From Flavitalea plasmicola (GTDB lineage Bacteria > Bacteroidota > Bacteroidia > Chitinophagales > Chitinophagaceae): a stretch of 64,000 nt of DNA. Location of the stretch: the NCBI RefSeq assembly GCF_030546645.1, contig NZ_JAUOTO010000006.1:372001-436000 (forward strand), given 5' to 3'. The number at the start of each line of letters is the position of its first letter. Within the stretch, counting starts at the first letter, position 1. A model generated the notes under the pieces. That model did not search any database. It was not told where the DNA came from and was given only the letters and a program-made list of their open reading frames with translations. Made by a program: the position numbers and the translations under genes. This document shows, one piece after another, positions 15,999-24,259 of the stretch.

Positions 15999-17264
15999 TT
16001 AAAGGTCAGATGACAGTTGCTTCATAGCCTCACGTAATTTGTCGATCATTTCTCCTATTTCCTCCACACGACAGGTTCCTACACTCAGCCGGTACCAGGG
16101 AGAGCTTTTGGAAGCTCCGAATGCGGAGAATGGTACAACCGCCAGCTTGGCTTCATTCAACAGATAAGAAGTAACATCTGTTTGCTCCTTCAACGTTTTT
16201 CCATTCTTTGTATGCAGACCGGCCAGATCCATCTTGATGGTCAGATAAATAGCCGCCTCCGGCGCCAGCACATCCACGCGGAATCCCTCCTTCTTTAATT
16301 GCTGAAGACCGGCATGAATGCGTTGCAACCTATCGGATACAGCTGAACGAAATGTTTGCAGATATTCATCGATCTTATTTTTTTCCAGCAGGAAGGCTGC
16401 CGTAGCCTTTTGCTCCGCCATAGGCGCCCATGCACCGATATGCGTGAGAATGGCTTTCATTTTACCGATGATCTCCGCAGGACCGAAAGACCAGCCGACA
16501 CGCACCCCTGTCGCTGCAAAGACCTTACTGATAGCATCGATATAGATCGTATACTGCCGCATAGCCGGATAAAGTGAGACCGGATCATAATGACGGATCT
16601 CTCCATATGTCAGCTGCCAATACATCTGGTCATACAAAAGGAATAACTTCTTTTCCCCCTCCTTGCGGCGGGTATTCTCTTCCATCACCAGCTCGCAGAT
16701 GGCCGAAAGATCCTTACGGGAAATGGTGGTCCCCGTCGGATTCTGTGGCGAGCAAAGACAGATAAGCGTGGCATCTTTGACATGCGGCCGGATCGCTTCC
16801 GCCGTAGGCATGAAATTATTTTCAGCATGCGCCTCGATCACCACATGCTCCCCCCAGTTAAGATGCGTATAATGATTATTATTCCAGGACGGTACAGCGT
16901 AGACCACCTTGTCGCCTTCGTCTATCAGCGTCCGGAATAACGCATAGATCAGCGGGCGCCCTCCGCTTGCAACAAGGATCTCGTCCAATCCATAGGTCAG
17001 CCCCTCCCTCTCTTTCAAAAAAGCAGCAATGGACTGACGAAGGTCCAGGTTACCCTCCGCTAAAGGATAATTGGTAAAATGGTGGCGGTAAGCGTCAATA
17101 ATGCCATCCTCCAAACCCTTAGGGATCGGGAAGATGGCTGGATCAAAATCTCCTACCGTAAAATTATAGATCTTCTCCCCCTGTCTGATCTTCTCGCGGA
17201 TGTCTCCGCCCAGCTTGACAATTTCAGAACCAATAAGCGTTTCGGCTAAATGTGATAGCTGCAT
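15999..17264 (-). CDS. PLP-dependent aminotransferase, class I/II (aspartate aminotransferase-like)
   Basis: A 421-residue fold-type I aminotransferase. Typical motifs are 'NFTVGDFDPAIF' near the N-terminus, 'ASGGRPLIYALFRTL' (PLP phosphate region), 'LCSPQNPTGT' (substrate/PLP contact), 'LLYDQMYWQL' (Asp that binds the pyridine nitrogen) and 'DAISKVFAATGVRVGW' with the Schiff-base Lys at about residue 247. The substrate is probably an aspartate- or alanine-type amino acid, but this cannot be fixed from sequence. It is transcribed alone; the following gene on this strand is the small hypothetical's antisense neighbour, with which it converges. Confidence 0.88.
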   Translation of the reverse strand: MQLSHLAETLIGSEIVKLGGDIREKIRQGEKIYNFTVGDFDPAIFPIPKGLEDGIIDAYRHHFTNYPLAEGNLDLRQSIAAFLKEREGLTYGLDEILVASGGRPLIYALFRTLIDEGDKVVYAVPSWNNNHYTHLNWGEHVVIEAHAENNFMPTAEAIRPHVKDATLICLCSPQNPTGTTISRKDLSAICELVMEENTRRKEGEKKLFLLYDQMYWQLTYGEIRHYDPVSLYPAMRQYTIYIDAISKVFAATGVRVGWSFGPAEIIGKMKAILTHIGAWAPMAEQKATAAFLLEKNKIDEYLQTFRSAVSDRLQRIHAGLQQLKKEGFRVDVLAPEAAIYLTIKMDLAGLHTKNGKTLKEQTDVTSYLLNEAKLAVVPFSAFGASKSSPWYRLSVGTCRVEEIGEMIDKLREAMKQLSSDL

Positions 17265-17307
17265 GACTTGTTATTTTGTGAATTCCGGCGCGTAAAGATA
17301 ATCATAA

Positions 17308-18531
17308 TCATTTACAGGTCTCCAATACATGCAATACGTACGGGTCCACAGGAACGACGGTATCCTGCAAAGGTTTGCCAAAAAAATGGGTTTCATATTC
17401 GTTCCGGTATCTTCCTCCTGCCTGGTTACGCGCCAGCGCCCGTTTATCGAAGGCCGTGTAAGTGGAATACACTAGAGCCCCAAGCCCTGCGACAACATAC
17501 AGTGCTACCATCGCTCGGATCAACAGCGTCCTGACCGGTAGCCCCTGCAGCAATATCATGACGACCAGCGGCGCCACCGGTATCCAGAAACGAACGTCAA
17601 AAAATGGCCAGCTAAATATCAACACGCTATAAAGCACCATGTACACGCTCACGGTCACAGGCACTTTCTTTTTCCGGCGCATAAGACAATAGAACACTAC
17701 AGCCATTAAGAGCAATCCCGCCGCAATAAATATCCATCGCCCGATAGTCGCGAATTTGCCGGCGGGGACATTCAGCAACAGCTCTCCCCACTCCGCCAAA
17801 TGCTTTCCCAACAAGACTTTCCATCCTGGGCCCGTACGCCGCACACTATTTAAATAAAGCATGCCATTCAGATCTCTCAACCCGGCAAATAAGCCTGCTA
17901 ACGTCACCAACCCCAATAGACCAGCAACCTTCCAATGCCTTACCAGCACTTCCCTATGATGCCATCCAAGCCCCGCCAGCAACGCCGGAACAAGCGCAAT
18001 CCCCACTGCCCGGGTAAAGATGGCCGCACCTGCAAACAGGAATGCAACGACCAATGAACCCGCCCGCATTCCCCGGTCCGTATACAATCGAAAAAAAAAC
18101 AGACTTCCGCAGGCAAAGAACAGATATTGCATTTCCGACAATGGATAAGCGAAGTATTTAATAAAGGGATATCCCAGCAGCAGCACCACCACGCCTGTTT
18201 CCAGCTTACGACTGGTAGCTGGTCCCTTTTCGTGCTGAAACAATTTGCCCGTGAAATACAGCGCACCTGCCAGATAAACCAGGTTGACCAATGCAATGGT
18301 AAAAGGGTACAACAAACACATCCGGGACAAGAGCCACAATAACGCAGGATAACCGTAAGGACGTGGATCGTCAGCGGCCTGGAAACCGGGAGGACAGGAG
18401 TGCTCCAGGCAATCCTTTAAGGCAAAATAATGGATACTATCGTATTCCAGCCTCAGGGGGGAAAAGCAGTTGATCAGGTAGCAGGCCAGCAGCGCTGCTA
18501 TGAGAAAACTACCGAAAGAGGCATTACGCAT
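17308..18531 (-). CDS. Multi-pass membrane protein, GT-C glycosyltransferase-like
   Basis: A 407-residue integral membrane protein with about ten hydrophobic segments. The first external loop after TM1 carries 'LEYDSIHYFALKDC', an acidic loop of the kind that holds the catalytic Asp in GT-C (PMT/GT39-like) enzymes that use polyprenyl-linked sugars. A soluble tail of about 40 residues ends the chain. This makes a mannosyltransferase-like role possible but not shown. It follows the tRNA-Thr gene on the same strand by 14 bases, so the two may share a transcript. Confidence 0.6.
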   Translation of the reverse strand: MRNASFGSFLIAALLACYLINCFSPLRLEYDSIHYFALKDCLEHSCPPGFQAADDPRPYGYPALLWLLSRMCLLYPFTIALVNLVYLAGALYFTGKLFQHEKGPATSRKLETGVVVLLLGYPFIKYFAYPLSEMQYLFFACGSLFFFRLYTDRGMRAGSLVVAFLFAGAAIFTRAVGIALVPALLAGLGWHHREVLVRHWKVAGLLGLVTLAGLFAGLRDLNGMLYLNSVRRTGPGWKVLLGKHLAEWGELLLNVPAGKFATIGRWIFIAAGLLLMAVVFYCLMRRKKKVPVTVSVYMVLYSVLIFSWPFFDVRFWIPVAPLVVMILLQGLPVRTLLIRAMVALYVVAGLGALVYSTYTAFDKRALARNQAGGRYRNEYETHFFGKPLQDTVVPVDPYVLHVLETCK

Positions 18532-18545
18532 GACAAAAAACGATG

Positions 18546-18618
18546 AGCCAACTATCGGAATCGAACCGACGACCCTTTCATTACGAATGAAATGCTCTAC
18601 CAGCTGAGCTAAGTTGGC
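18546..18618 (-). tRNA. tRNA-Thr (anticodon CGU)
   Basis: Read on the minus strand, the acceptor arms GCCAACT and AGTTGGC pair over 7 bp. The D arm has GCTC/GAGC with AGCTGGTA in the loop. The anticodon stem TTTCA/TGAAA encloses the loop TTCGTAA, which puts CGT at positions 34-36. The T arm is GTCGG-TTCGATT-CCGAT. The discriminator base is T and CCA is not encoded. All arms fold, and the 73-nt length is normal. Confidence 0.95.
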
Positions 18619-18683
18619 TAATTCCCTTGCAGGGACTGCAAATTTACAGGCTCTTTTGTAATTTCAAGGCTTAAACCTGCAAT

Positions 18684-20918
18684 ATGTTGAAATTAGTAGC
18701 TTTTTTCTTGACCCTTTCCATATTCTCTTCCCTTTCCGCCCAGGACCTTTCTATCAATGGCCCCTGGAAGTTCAAAACAGGCGATCAACCCGGCTGGGCT
18801 GTCCCTGGCCTCAATGATTCCGCCTGGTCCACCATCCATACAGGCGCATCCTGGGAAAATCAGGGATATAAAGGTTATGACGGGTTCGCATGGTACAGGC
18901 TGCATATTGTTATCCCATCCTCGATAAAAGATAAAGCCTTCTTAAAGGAAAAAATACGCTTCGACCTGGGCAAGATCGACGATGGGGACGAATTTTACCT
19001 CAACGGGTTCCTTATAGGCAGAAATGCGGGAAAAGGTGGAACCATCCAGTCCGGCGACTGGCAGCAGCAACGTTCCTATACCATCCCGCTTACAGATGGG
19101 CGGATCCATTGGGACAAGGACAATGTCATCGCCATCCGTGTTTGGGATCATGATGGCGATGGGGGCATGTACGACGGGAAATATGGCATCAGCGTCATGG
19201 ACGTCACAGACTATATATCACTGGATATGAGCACCGATGAATTCCACTTCTCCGCCGCCGACGCCAGACAATTCAGTAAAAAGATCGTCTTGCGGTCCTC
19301 CAGCGAAAAATTTGACTTCACAGGCCGCCTGAATATCCGCGTAGTCGATCCATTTTCGGGAACGGCTGTCTACAAACAAACCATTGGTACGGACTTCGCC
19401 CAGGACCGCCCCTTTGAGTATACCGTCAAAACCTCCTTACCCCAACAAGGTCCTTATCGCGTGGAATACAGCTTTGAAGAAGGCAGGAGCAAAAAGATCG
19501 TGACGGCCGCCGAAGAAGTTCCTTATATCCTTACGCCTTCACCAGGCGCAGCACCCCGGATCAATGGCCCGGAAATATACGGGGTACGGCCAGACGCCCC
19601 CTTCCTTTATAAGATCCCCGCTACAGGAGAAAAGCCCGCAGCCTACTCGGCCACCGGCCTCCCATCCACGCTCTCCCTTGATAAAAGCTCCGGCATCATT
19701 ACAGGCTCGATAGCAAAAAAAGGCAGCTACCCCGTCCAGCTGACAGTGAAGAATCATGCCGGAACGGCCACCCGCCGGTTTACCATTATTTGCGGCGACA
19801 AGATTGGGCTCACCCCTGCCCTTGGCTGGAATAGCTGGAATTGCTGGGGTCTCAGCGTCAGCGATGAGAAAGTAAAAGCCTCCGCCGCTGCCATGTCGGA
19901 AAAACTGGCCGACCATGGCTGGTCCTATATTAATATAGACGACGGGTGGGAAGAAAAGAGAGATGACAAGGGTGAGATCCTTACCAATAACAAATTCCAG
20001 GACATGAAAGCGCTTTGCGATCATGTCCATGGTCTCGGACTAAAGATCGGCATTTATTCCTCCCCCGGCCCCAGGACCTGCGGAGGCTACCTGGGTAGCT
20101 ATCAGCATGAAGACCAGGATGCGGCTACTTATGCCCGTTGGGGGATCGATTACCTTAAATACGATTGGTGCTCGTATGGGGAAATAGCCCCCCAAGCTCC
20201 CTCTCTCGATGAAATGAAAAAACCCTATATCATCATGCGCAAGGCCCTCGACAAAACGGGGAGGGACATTCTTTACAGCCTCTGTCAATACGGGATGGGA
20301 GATGTTTGGAAATGGGGAGGCGAAATAGGAGCTAACTCATGGCGTACCACCGGCGACATCACTGACACCTGGGGCAGCATGGCTGGCATCGGCTTCAGCC
20401 AGGAGAAGGCAGCTCCATATACAGCTCCGGGAAACTTCAACGACCCGGACATGCTGGTGGTCGGCAGGGTAGGCTGGGGACCAAGCCTCCATAACGCACG
20501 CCTGACCCCTGACGAACAATACACCCATATCAGTCTCTGGTCCCTCCTGTCAGCGCCACTGCTTATCGGCTGCGACATGAGCCGTCTGGATAACTTCACC
20601 CTGGGACTGCTCACCAACGACGAAGTTCTGGCCGTAGACCAGGACGCCCTGGCAAGACCCGCTAAAAAAGTCTGGGATAAAGACAACATCCAGGTCTGGG
20701 TAAAGGAACTGAAAGACGGCAGCAAGGCAGTGGGCATCTTTAATCAGGGGGCCCAACCCGCCAAACCCACGATCCCCTATTCCAGCCTGGGCCTACCCGC
20801 CCAATTAAAGGTGCGGGACCTTTGGCGCCAGCAAGACCTTACTTCCATTCAAAAAGCCTTTACGCCACGTATTCCGGCACATGGGGTGGTATTATTAAAA
20901 GTAAAAGCAAAGACCTAG
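18684..20918 (+). CDS. Secreted GH27 alpha-galactosidase with N-terminal sugar-binding domain
   Basis: A glycoside hydrolase of family 27 that should release terminal alpha-galactose (or beta-L-arabinopyranose) from polysaccharides outside the cytoplasm. The 744-residue protein has a signal peptide (1-19, 'SSLSAQ'), a GH2-type jelly-roll domain (about 22-180, 'WKFKTGD', 'FAWYRLHI'), an Ig/cadherin-like 'He_PIG' segment (about 285-370) and the catalytic barrel from about residue 374 ('GWNSWNCWG', 'NIDDGWEE'). The nucleophile is the Asp in 'YLKYDWCSYG' (about 494) and the acid/base the Asp in 'FNDPDML' (about 587). A C-terminal beta domain follows. It stands outside any sugar-utilisation locus here; its stop overlaps that of the converging dehydrogenase gene. 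Confidence 0.9.
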   Translation: MLKLVAFFLTLSIFSSLSAQDLSINGPWKFKTGDQPGWAVPGLNDSAWSTIHTGASWENQGYKGYDGFAWYRLHIVIPSSIKDKAFLKEKIRFDLGKIDDGDEFYLNGFLIGRNAGKGGTIQSGDWQQQRSYTIPLTDGRIHWDKDNVIAIRVWDHDGDGGMYDGKYGISVMDVTDYISLDMSTDEFHFSAADARQFSKKIVLRSSSEKFDFTGRLNIRVVDPFSGTAVYKQTIGTDFAQDRPFEYTVKTSLPQQGPYRVEYSFEEGRSKKIVTAAEEVPYILTPSPGAAPRINGPEIYGVRPDAPFLYKIPATGEKPAAYSATGLPSTLSLDKSSGIITGSIAKKGSYPVQLTVKNHAGTATRRFTIICGDKIGLTPALGWNSWNCWGLSVSDEKVKASAAAMSEKLADHGWSYINIDDGWEEKRDDKGEILTNNKFQDMKALCDHVHGLGLKIGIYSSPGPRTCGGYLGSYQHEDQDAATYARWGIDYLKYDWCSYGEIAPQAPSLDEMKKPYIIMRKALDKTGRDILYSLCQYGMGDVWKWGGEIGANSWRTTGDITDTWGSMAGIGFSQEKAAPYTAPGNFNDPDMLVVGRVGWGPSLHNARLTPDEQYTHISLWSLLSAPLLIGCDMSRLDNFTLGLLTNDEVLAVDQDALARPAKKVWDKDNIQVWVKELKDGSKAVGIFNQGAQPAKPTIPYSSLGLPAQLKVRDLWRQQDLTSIQKAFTPRIPAHGVVLLKVKAKT

Positions 20919-21793
20919 AACACGGGTTGCTCCTCGTCTGAAGCGCTCAAAAAAGGGAGAATAGCCATCATGTCCTGTTCTCCCCATTCATGTGTAGCTT
21001 CCCTGAAGCTGTCTTCCAGGGCCAGCCCGCCTGGTGTATGAAGTCCTTGCTCCCGGGCCAGCCGCAGGTCCTTGGCCATAAGTTTAAGGGCAAAAGCTGC
21101 TTCGTAATGATTATTCTCAATATTGGCGGTTTTCAGGCGGATCAGGACATTGCTAAGCGCACTTTCGTTGATCACGGCCAGCATATCTTTGGGGGCAATG
21201 CCATTTTCACGGGCAAAAAGCACCGATTCCGCCAGGCCTTGCACATTAAAAGCCAATAGCAGGTTAATTGCCAGCTTGGCGCTATGGCCTGCCCCTTGTT
21301 CACCCAGTAGAAATGATTTCTTACCCAGCTTTTCAAAGACAGGCAACACTGATTCATACACTGTTCGCTTACCGCCTACCATGAATACCAGTTGTCCCTG
21401 CTCTGCCGGTTTTACACTACCCGAAACAGGAGCATCCAGGTATTCCACCCCTTTTTCCGCCAACTGACCTGCCAATTCTCTTGTCGTGGCTGGAGAGACG
21501 GTGCTCATATCGATAACGATCTTTCCGGCGGGCGCGTTCTCCAGCAATCCCCCGTCATTTTTATATACAGCCTGGAGCGCCGCATCATCCGCCACCATAG
21601 TGATAAGGACATCCGCCTTACCCCAAAGCTCCCGGGGACTGGAAGCCAGGGAGGCCCCTTCCGCCACCAGCGGGTCAGCCTTGGAAATCGTGCGATTATA
21701 TACAGATACGGGAAATCCTGCTTTCAGGAGATTGCGTACCATGGGAATGCCCATGTTCCCCAATCCGATCCAGCCTATGCGTTGCGTTGCCAT
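20915..21793 (-). CDS. NAD(P)-dependent oxidoreductase of the 3-hydroxyisobutyrate dehydrogenase family
   Basis: A beta-hydroxyacid dehydrogenase of 292 residues. The Rossmann motif 'IGWIGLGNMGIPMVRNLL' lies at the N-terminus, the substrate motif 'DAPVSGSVKPAEQGQL' at about residue 115, and the catalytic Lys in 'GAGHSAKLAINLLLA' at about 170. The ATG at 21793 is chosen because the Rossmann strand must begin close to the start; a frame that reaches 21901 adds only basic, non-conserved residues. Substrates could be 3-hydroxyisobutyrate, tartronate semialdehyde or succinic semialdehyde (GLYR type). The 3' end overlaps that of the GH27 gene. Confidence 0.85.
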   Translation of the reverse strand: MATQRIGWIGLGNMGIPMVRNLLKAGFPVSVYNRTISKADPLVAEGASLASSPRELWGKADVLITMVADDAALQAVYKNDGGLLENAPAGKIVIDMSTVSPATTRELAGQLAEKGVEYLDAPVSGSVKPAEQGQLVFMVGGKRTVYESVLPVFEKLGKKSFLLGEQGAGHSAKLAINLLLAFNVQGLAESVLFARENGIAPKDMLAVINESALSNVLIRLKTANIENNHYEAAFALKLMAKDLRLAREQGLHTPGGLALEDSFREATHEWGEQDMMAILPFLSASDEEQPVF

Positions 21794-21851
21794 TATTTCC
21801 GATTTTTGGATAAAGTTAGGAATGGATGATGGGAATGGTTGTCGCAGGTCC

Positions 21852-22427
21852 TTATTGCTTGTCTGCGTTGTATTTTTTCTCCGCCTCCTTTGCTTTTTCA
21901 AAATCCAATACTACTCCGTTGATGCAGTAGCGCAGATGGGTGGGGGGAGGGCCATCGTTGAACACATGCCCTAAATGCGACTTGCACCTTCCGCACATCA
22001 CTTCCGTGCGGTCCATGCCGTAAGAATGGTCCGACGCATAGATGATGCTGCTCTTGCTGATGGGCTGGTAAAAGCTCGGCCATCCACAGCCACTGTCGAA
22101 TTTCGTATCGCTTTGGAAAAGAGCATTACCACAGACGGCGCAGTAATAAGTGCCTACGTCATGGAGATTCTCCAACGGGCTGGTCCAGGCCCGTTCAGTA
22201 CCCTTTTTCCTTGCCACCTCATAGACATCTGCCGGTAAGATCTTCTTCCACTGCTCGTCCGTAACATTTACAGGCGTCTTGTCAGTGCGTGAATAAGCCG
22301 GGTTGGTTGTTTTTTTCGAAGTATCCATAGTATTCAATTTCGCTGGAGTGGAAGACTGGGAATAAGTGCATTGCTGCAGCAGCAGGGCCAGCACTATAAA
22401 GGTGATATTTCTTATCAGGTATTTCAT
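21852..22427 (-). CDS. msrB: Exported peptide-methionine (R)-S-oxide reductase MsrB
   Basis: MsrB reduces methionine-R-sulfoxide in oxidised proteins. The 191-residue protein has a signal sequence with 'LLLQQC' (Cys20, a weak lipobox), so it is probably periplasmic. The zinc-binding pairs 'CAVC' and 'CGRC' and the catalytic Cys in 'HLRYCINGVVLDF' are present, as is 'SGCGWPSF'. The family core is about 130 residues and starts near residue 55; the stretch before it is a linker. It is 58 bases downstream of the dehydrogenase gene start (same strand order: msrB first) and probably transcribed alone or with it. Confidence 0.92.
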   Translation of the reverse strand: MKYLIRNITFIVLALLLQQCTYSQSSTPAKLNTMDTSKKTTNPAYSRTDKTPVNVTDEQWKKILPADVYEVARKKGTERAWTSPLENLHDVGTYYCAVCGNALFQSDTKFDSGCGWPSFYQPISKSSIIYASDHSYGMDRTEVMCGRCKSHLGHVFNDGPPPTHLRYCINGVVLDFEKAKEAEKKYNADKQ

Positions 22428-22532
22428 GCTTTATTTTTATACAACAAATCTACGAAGCCTATGTTCGGGCAGATTGTCGGCAAATAGACAGCCGGACAGC
22501 TCTTAACATTTCATTTTCTTGGATTCCTGCCT

Positions 22533-22540
22533 TATATTTG
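22533..22540 (+). promoter_or_regulatory. -7 promoter element of adk
   Basis: TATATTTG matches TAnnTTTG and lies 26 bases before the adk ATG. No well-spaced -33 TTG was found. Confidence 0.5.
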
Positions 22541-22566
22541 TCCACTCACAAGGGTAAGTAGTACAT

Positions 22567-23148
22567 ATGTTCAATTTAATTCTATTCGGACCGCCCGGTA
22601 GCGGAAAAGGCACCCAGTCAGAACGGCTTATTTCCAAATATGGACTGAAGCACCTCAGCACGGGCGACCTCCTGCGTAGCGAAATCGCAGGCCTCACGCC
22701 GCTGGGACTGGCAGCTAAGAGCTTCATGGACAAGGGACAGCTCGTTCCCGACGAGGTGGTCATCGAAATGATCAGCTCTGCCCTTGACAATAATCCCCAG
22801 GCCAATGGCTTCCTGTTCGATGGCTTCCCCCGCACCACTGCCCAGGCGGAAGCGCTGGACAAACTGCTGACCCAGAAAGGCACTTCCATCGCCGTCGTTC
22901 TGGCTCTCCAGGTAAGCGAATCAGAGCTGGTAAAGCGCCTGCTCAACCGCGGACTTACTTCCGGTCGCTCGGACGACACCAAGGAAGACGTTATTCTGGC
23001 CCGTCTTGCCGAATACGAGAAAAAGACGGCTGCCGTGGCAGACCACTATAAAAAATATGATAAAGTGGTCTATATCAAAGGAGAAGGAAACATCGATGAA
23101 ATATTCGATTCCCTCTCGGACGCCATTGATCAACGCAGGAGGGCCTAA
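22567..23148 (+). CDS. adk: Adenylate kinase
   Basis: Adenylate kinase interconverts ATP + AMP and 2 ADP in the cytoplasm. The 193-residue protein has the P-loop 'GPPGSGKGTQ' at residues 7-16, the AMP-binding 'STGDLLR', and 'FDGFPRTTAQAE'. The LID region is of the short type without a zinc finger ('NRGLTSGRSDDTKEDVILAR'). Length and motifs are those of Bacteroidota Adk. It converges with the protease gene 24 bases downstream. Confidence 0.96.
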   Translation: MFNLILFGPPGSGKGTQSERLISKYGLKHLSTGDLLRSEIAGLTPLGLAAKSFMDKGQLVPDEVVIEMISSALDNNPQANGFLFDGFPRTTAQAEALDKLLTQKGTSIAVVLALQVSESELVKRLLNRGLTSGRSDDTKEDVILARLAEYEKKTAAVADHYKKYDKVVYIKGEGNIDEIFDSLSDAIDQRRRA

Positions 23149-23172
23149 ATAGCCCATTGCATCGCTTTCGGT

Positions 23173-24165
23173 TTATTTCATCTCGCCAGGGATCACGTTC
23201 ACCAGCGCCTTATGGCCATTGCGCAGCACTTCCATACGGGTAGACCGCCCGATCACGCCTTCTCCTAGTTCTTTGTGCAGCTCGTCCACTGTCCCGACCG
23301 CCTTGCCATTGAAAACCACTATGATATCCCCCGCCCGCAGCTCGTTGTTATACGTAGGCTGGTCCGGGACTACCTCGGAAATATAAACCCCGGTCTTCTT
23401 TTCCAGCCGGTTAGCCGCAATCATCCTTCCGGTGAGATTGACTACCTGGCCTGCTATTCCCAGATAGGCACGCTTTACCTTGCCGGTCATGATCAGCTTC
23501 CCTGCCACAAAAGCAGCCAGGTTGGAAGACACGGCAAAACAAAGCCCCTGAGCCGAGATGATCGTCGCCGTGTTCACCCCGATCACCTGACCTAAAGAAT
23601 TCACCAACGGACCTCCTGAATTACCCGGGTTAAGGGAAGCGTCGGTTTGTATAATGTCGTCGATCAAACGTCCATTATTGGCCCGCAAGGTTCGTCCCAG
23701 GGCGCTAACCACCCCCGCCGTTACCGTATGCTGCAGCCCCAGCGGATTACCGATGGCAATGGCGATCTGCCCGGGCTGTAAGGCCTCGGAATTGGCAAAG
23801 CTCAATGCCTTCAGGCCCGTCTCATAGATCTTCAACACCGCTATATCTGTCGAAGGATCGGTCCCCTTCAGCTCGGCATTCACCGTCCTGCCATCCGCGA
23901 GCGCAACCTTTATTTCACGGGCGTCCTCTATCACGTGATGATTGGTGACGATGAAGCCATCCGAAGAAATGACAAATCCCGAACCCGAGCCGGGTGCCAG
24001 TTTCTGCTGCCCTCCCCTCCGGTCTCTGACGGGTTTCTGTACCTGGATATGCACGACAGCCTCCGCTACCTGACCTACTACGCCGGTGATCGTTTTGGAA
24101 TAGACATCCAACAGATCATGATCCGTTGGACCCGCATGATCGATGAAAGAATAATTATTTTCCAT
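23173..24165 (-). CDS. HtrA/DegP-like serine protease with one PDZ domain, no signal peptide
   Basis: A trypsin-like protease of 330 residues with the catalytic triad His in 'VTNHHVI', Asp in 'PSTDIAVLKI' and Ser in 'NPGNSGGPLVN', followed by a single PDZ domain (about 235-325, 'GVYISEVVPDQPT', 'AGDIIVVFNGKAV'). Unlike DegP/DegQ, the N-terminus (MENNYSFIDHAGPTDHDLLD) is hydrophilic and shows neither signal peptide nor membrane anchor, so the enzyme may stay in the cytoplasm unless the start is misplaced; no upstream in-frame hydrophobic region is seen. It is divergent from paaZ, with 94 bases between the starts. Confidence 0.88.
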   Translation of the reverse strand: MENNYSFIDHAGPTDHDLLDVYSKTITGVVGQVAEAVVHIQVQKPVRDRRGGQQKLAPGSGSGFVISSDGFIVTNHHVIEDAREIKVALADGRTVNAELKGTDPSTDIAVLKIYETGLKALSFANSEALQPGQIAIAIGNPLGLQHTVTAGVVSALGRTLRANNGRLIDDIIQTDASLNPGNSGGPLVNSLGQVIGVNTATIISAQGLCFAVSSNLAAFVAGKLIMTGKVKRAYLGIAGQVVNLTGRMIAANRLEKKTGVYISEVVPDQPTYNNELRAGDIIVVFNGKAVGTVDELHKELGEGVIGRSTRMEVLRNGHKALVNVIPGEMK

Positions 24166-24228
24166 GGAAAGTCTGTTCCAAATGGCGCACCAATCTTTTC
24201 AGGTGCCAGTCTGTCACAAAAGTTTCTA

Positions 24229-24259
24229 TACATTTGCAGGCATACAAACGATCGTTAGC
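24229..24259 (+). promoter_or_regulatory. paaZ promoter and candidate PaaR-type operator
   Basis: TACATTTG (24229-24236) is a -7 element 23 bases before the paaZ ATG. Between it and the ATG, ACAAACGATCGTTAGC (24244-24259) is an imperfect inverted repeat that fits CNAACGNNCGTTNG. It resembles the repeats before paaA (55135-55150) and tetR (57170-57185), so the same TetR protein could bind here and block transcription just after initiation. Confidence 0.55.

Noticed and set aside
24164-24259. Upstream start for paaZ
   Set aside because: The promoter element at 24229-24236 and the operator-like repeat lie inside this stretch; it would also overlap the protease start.
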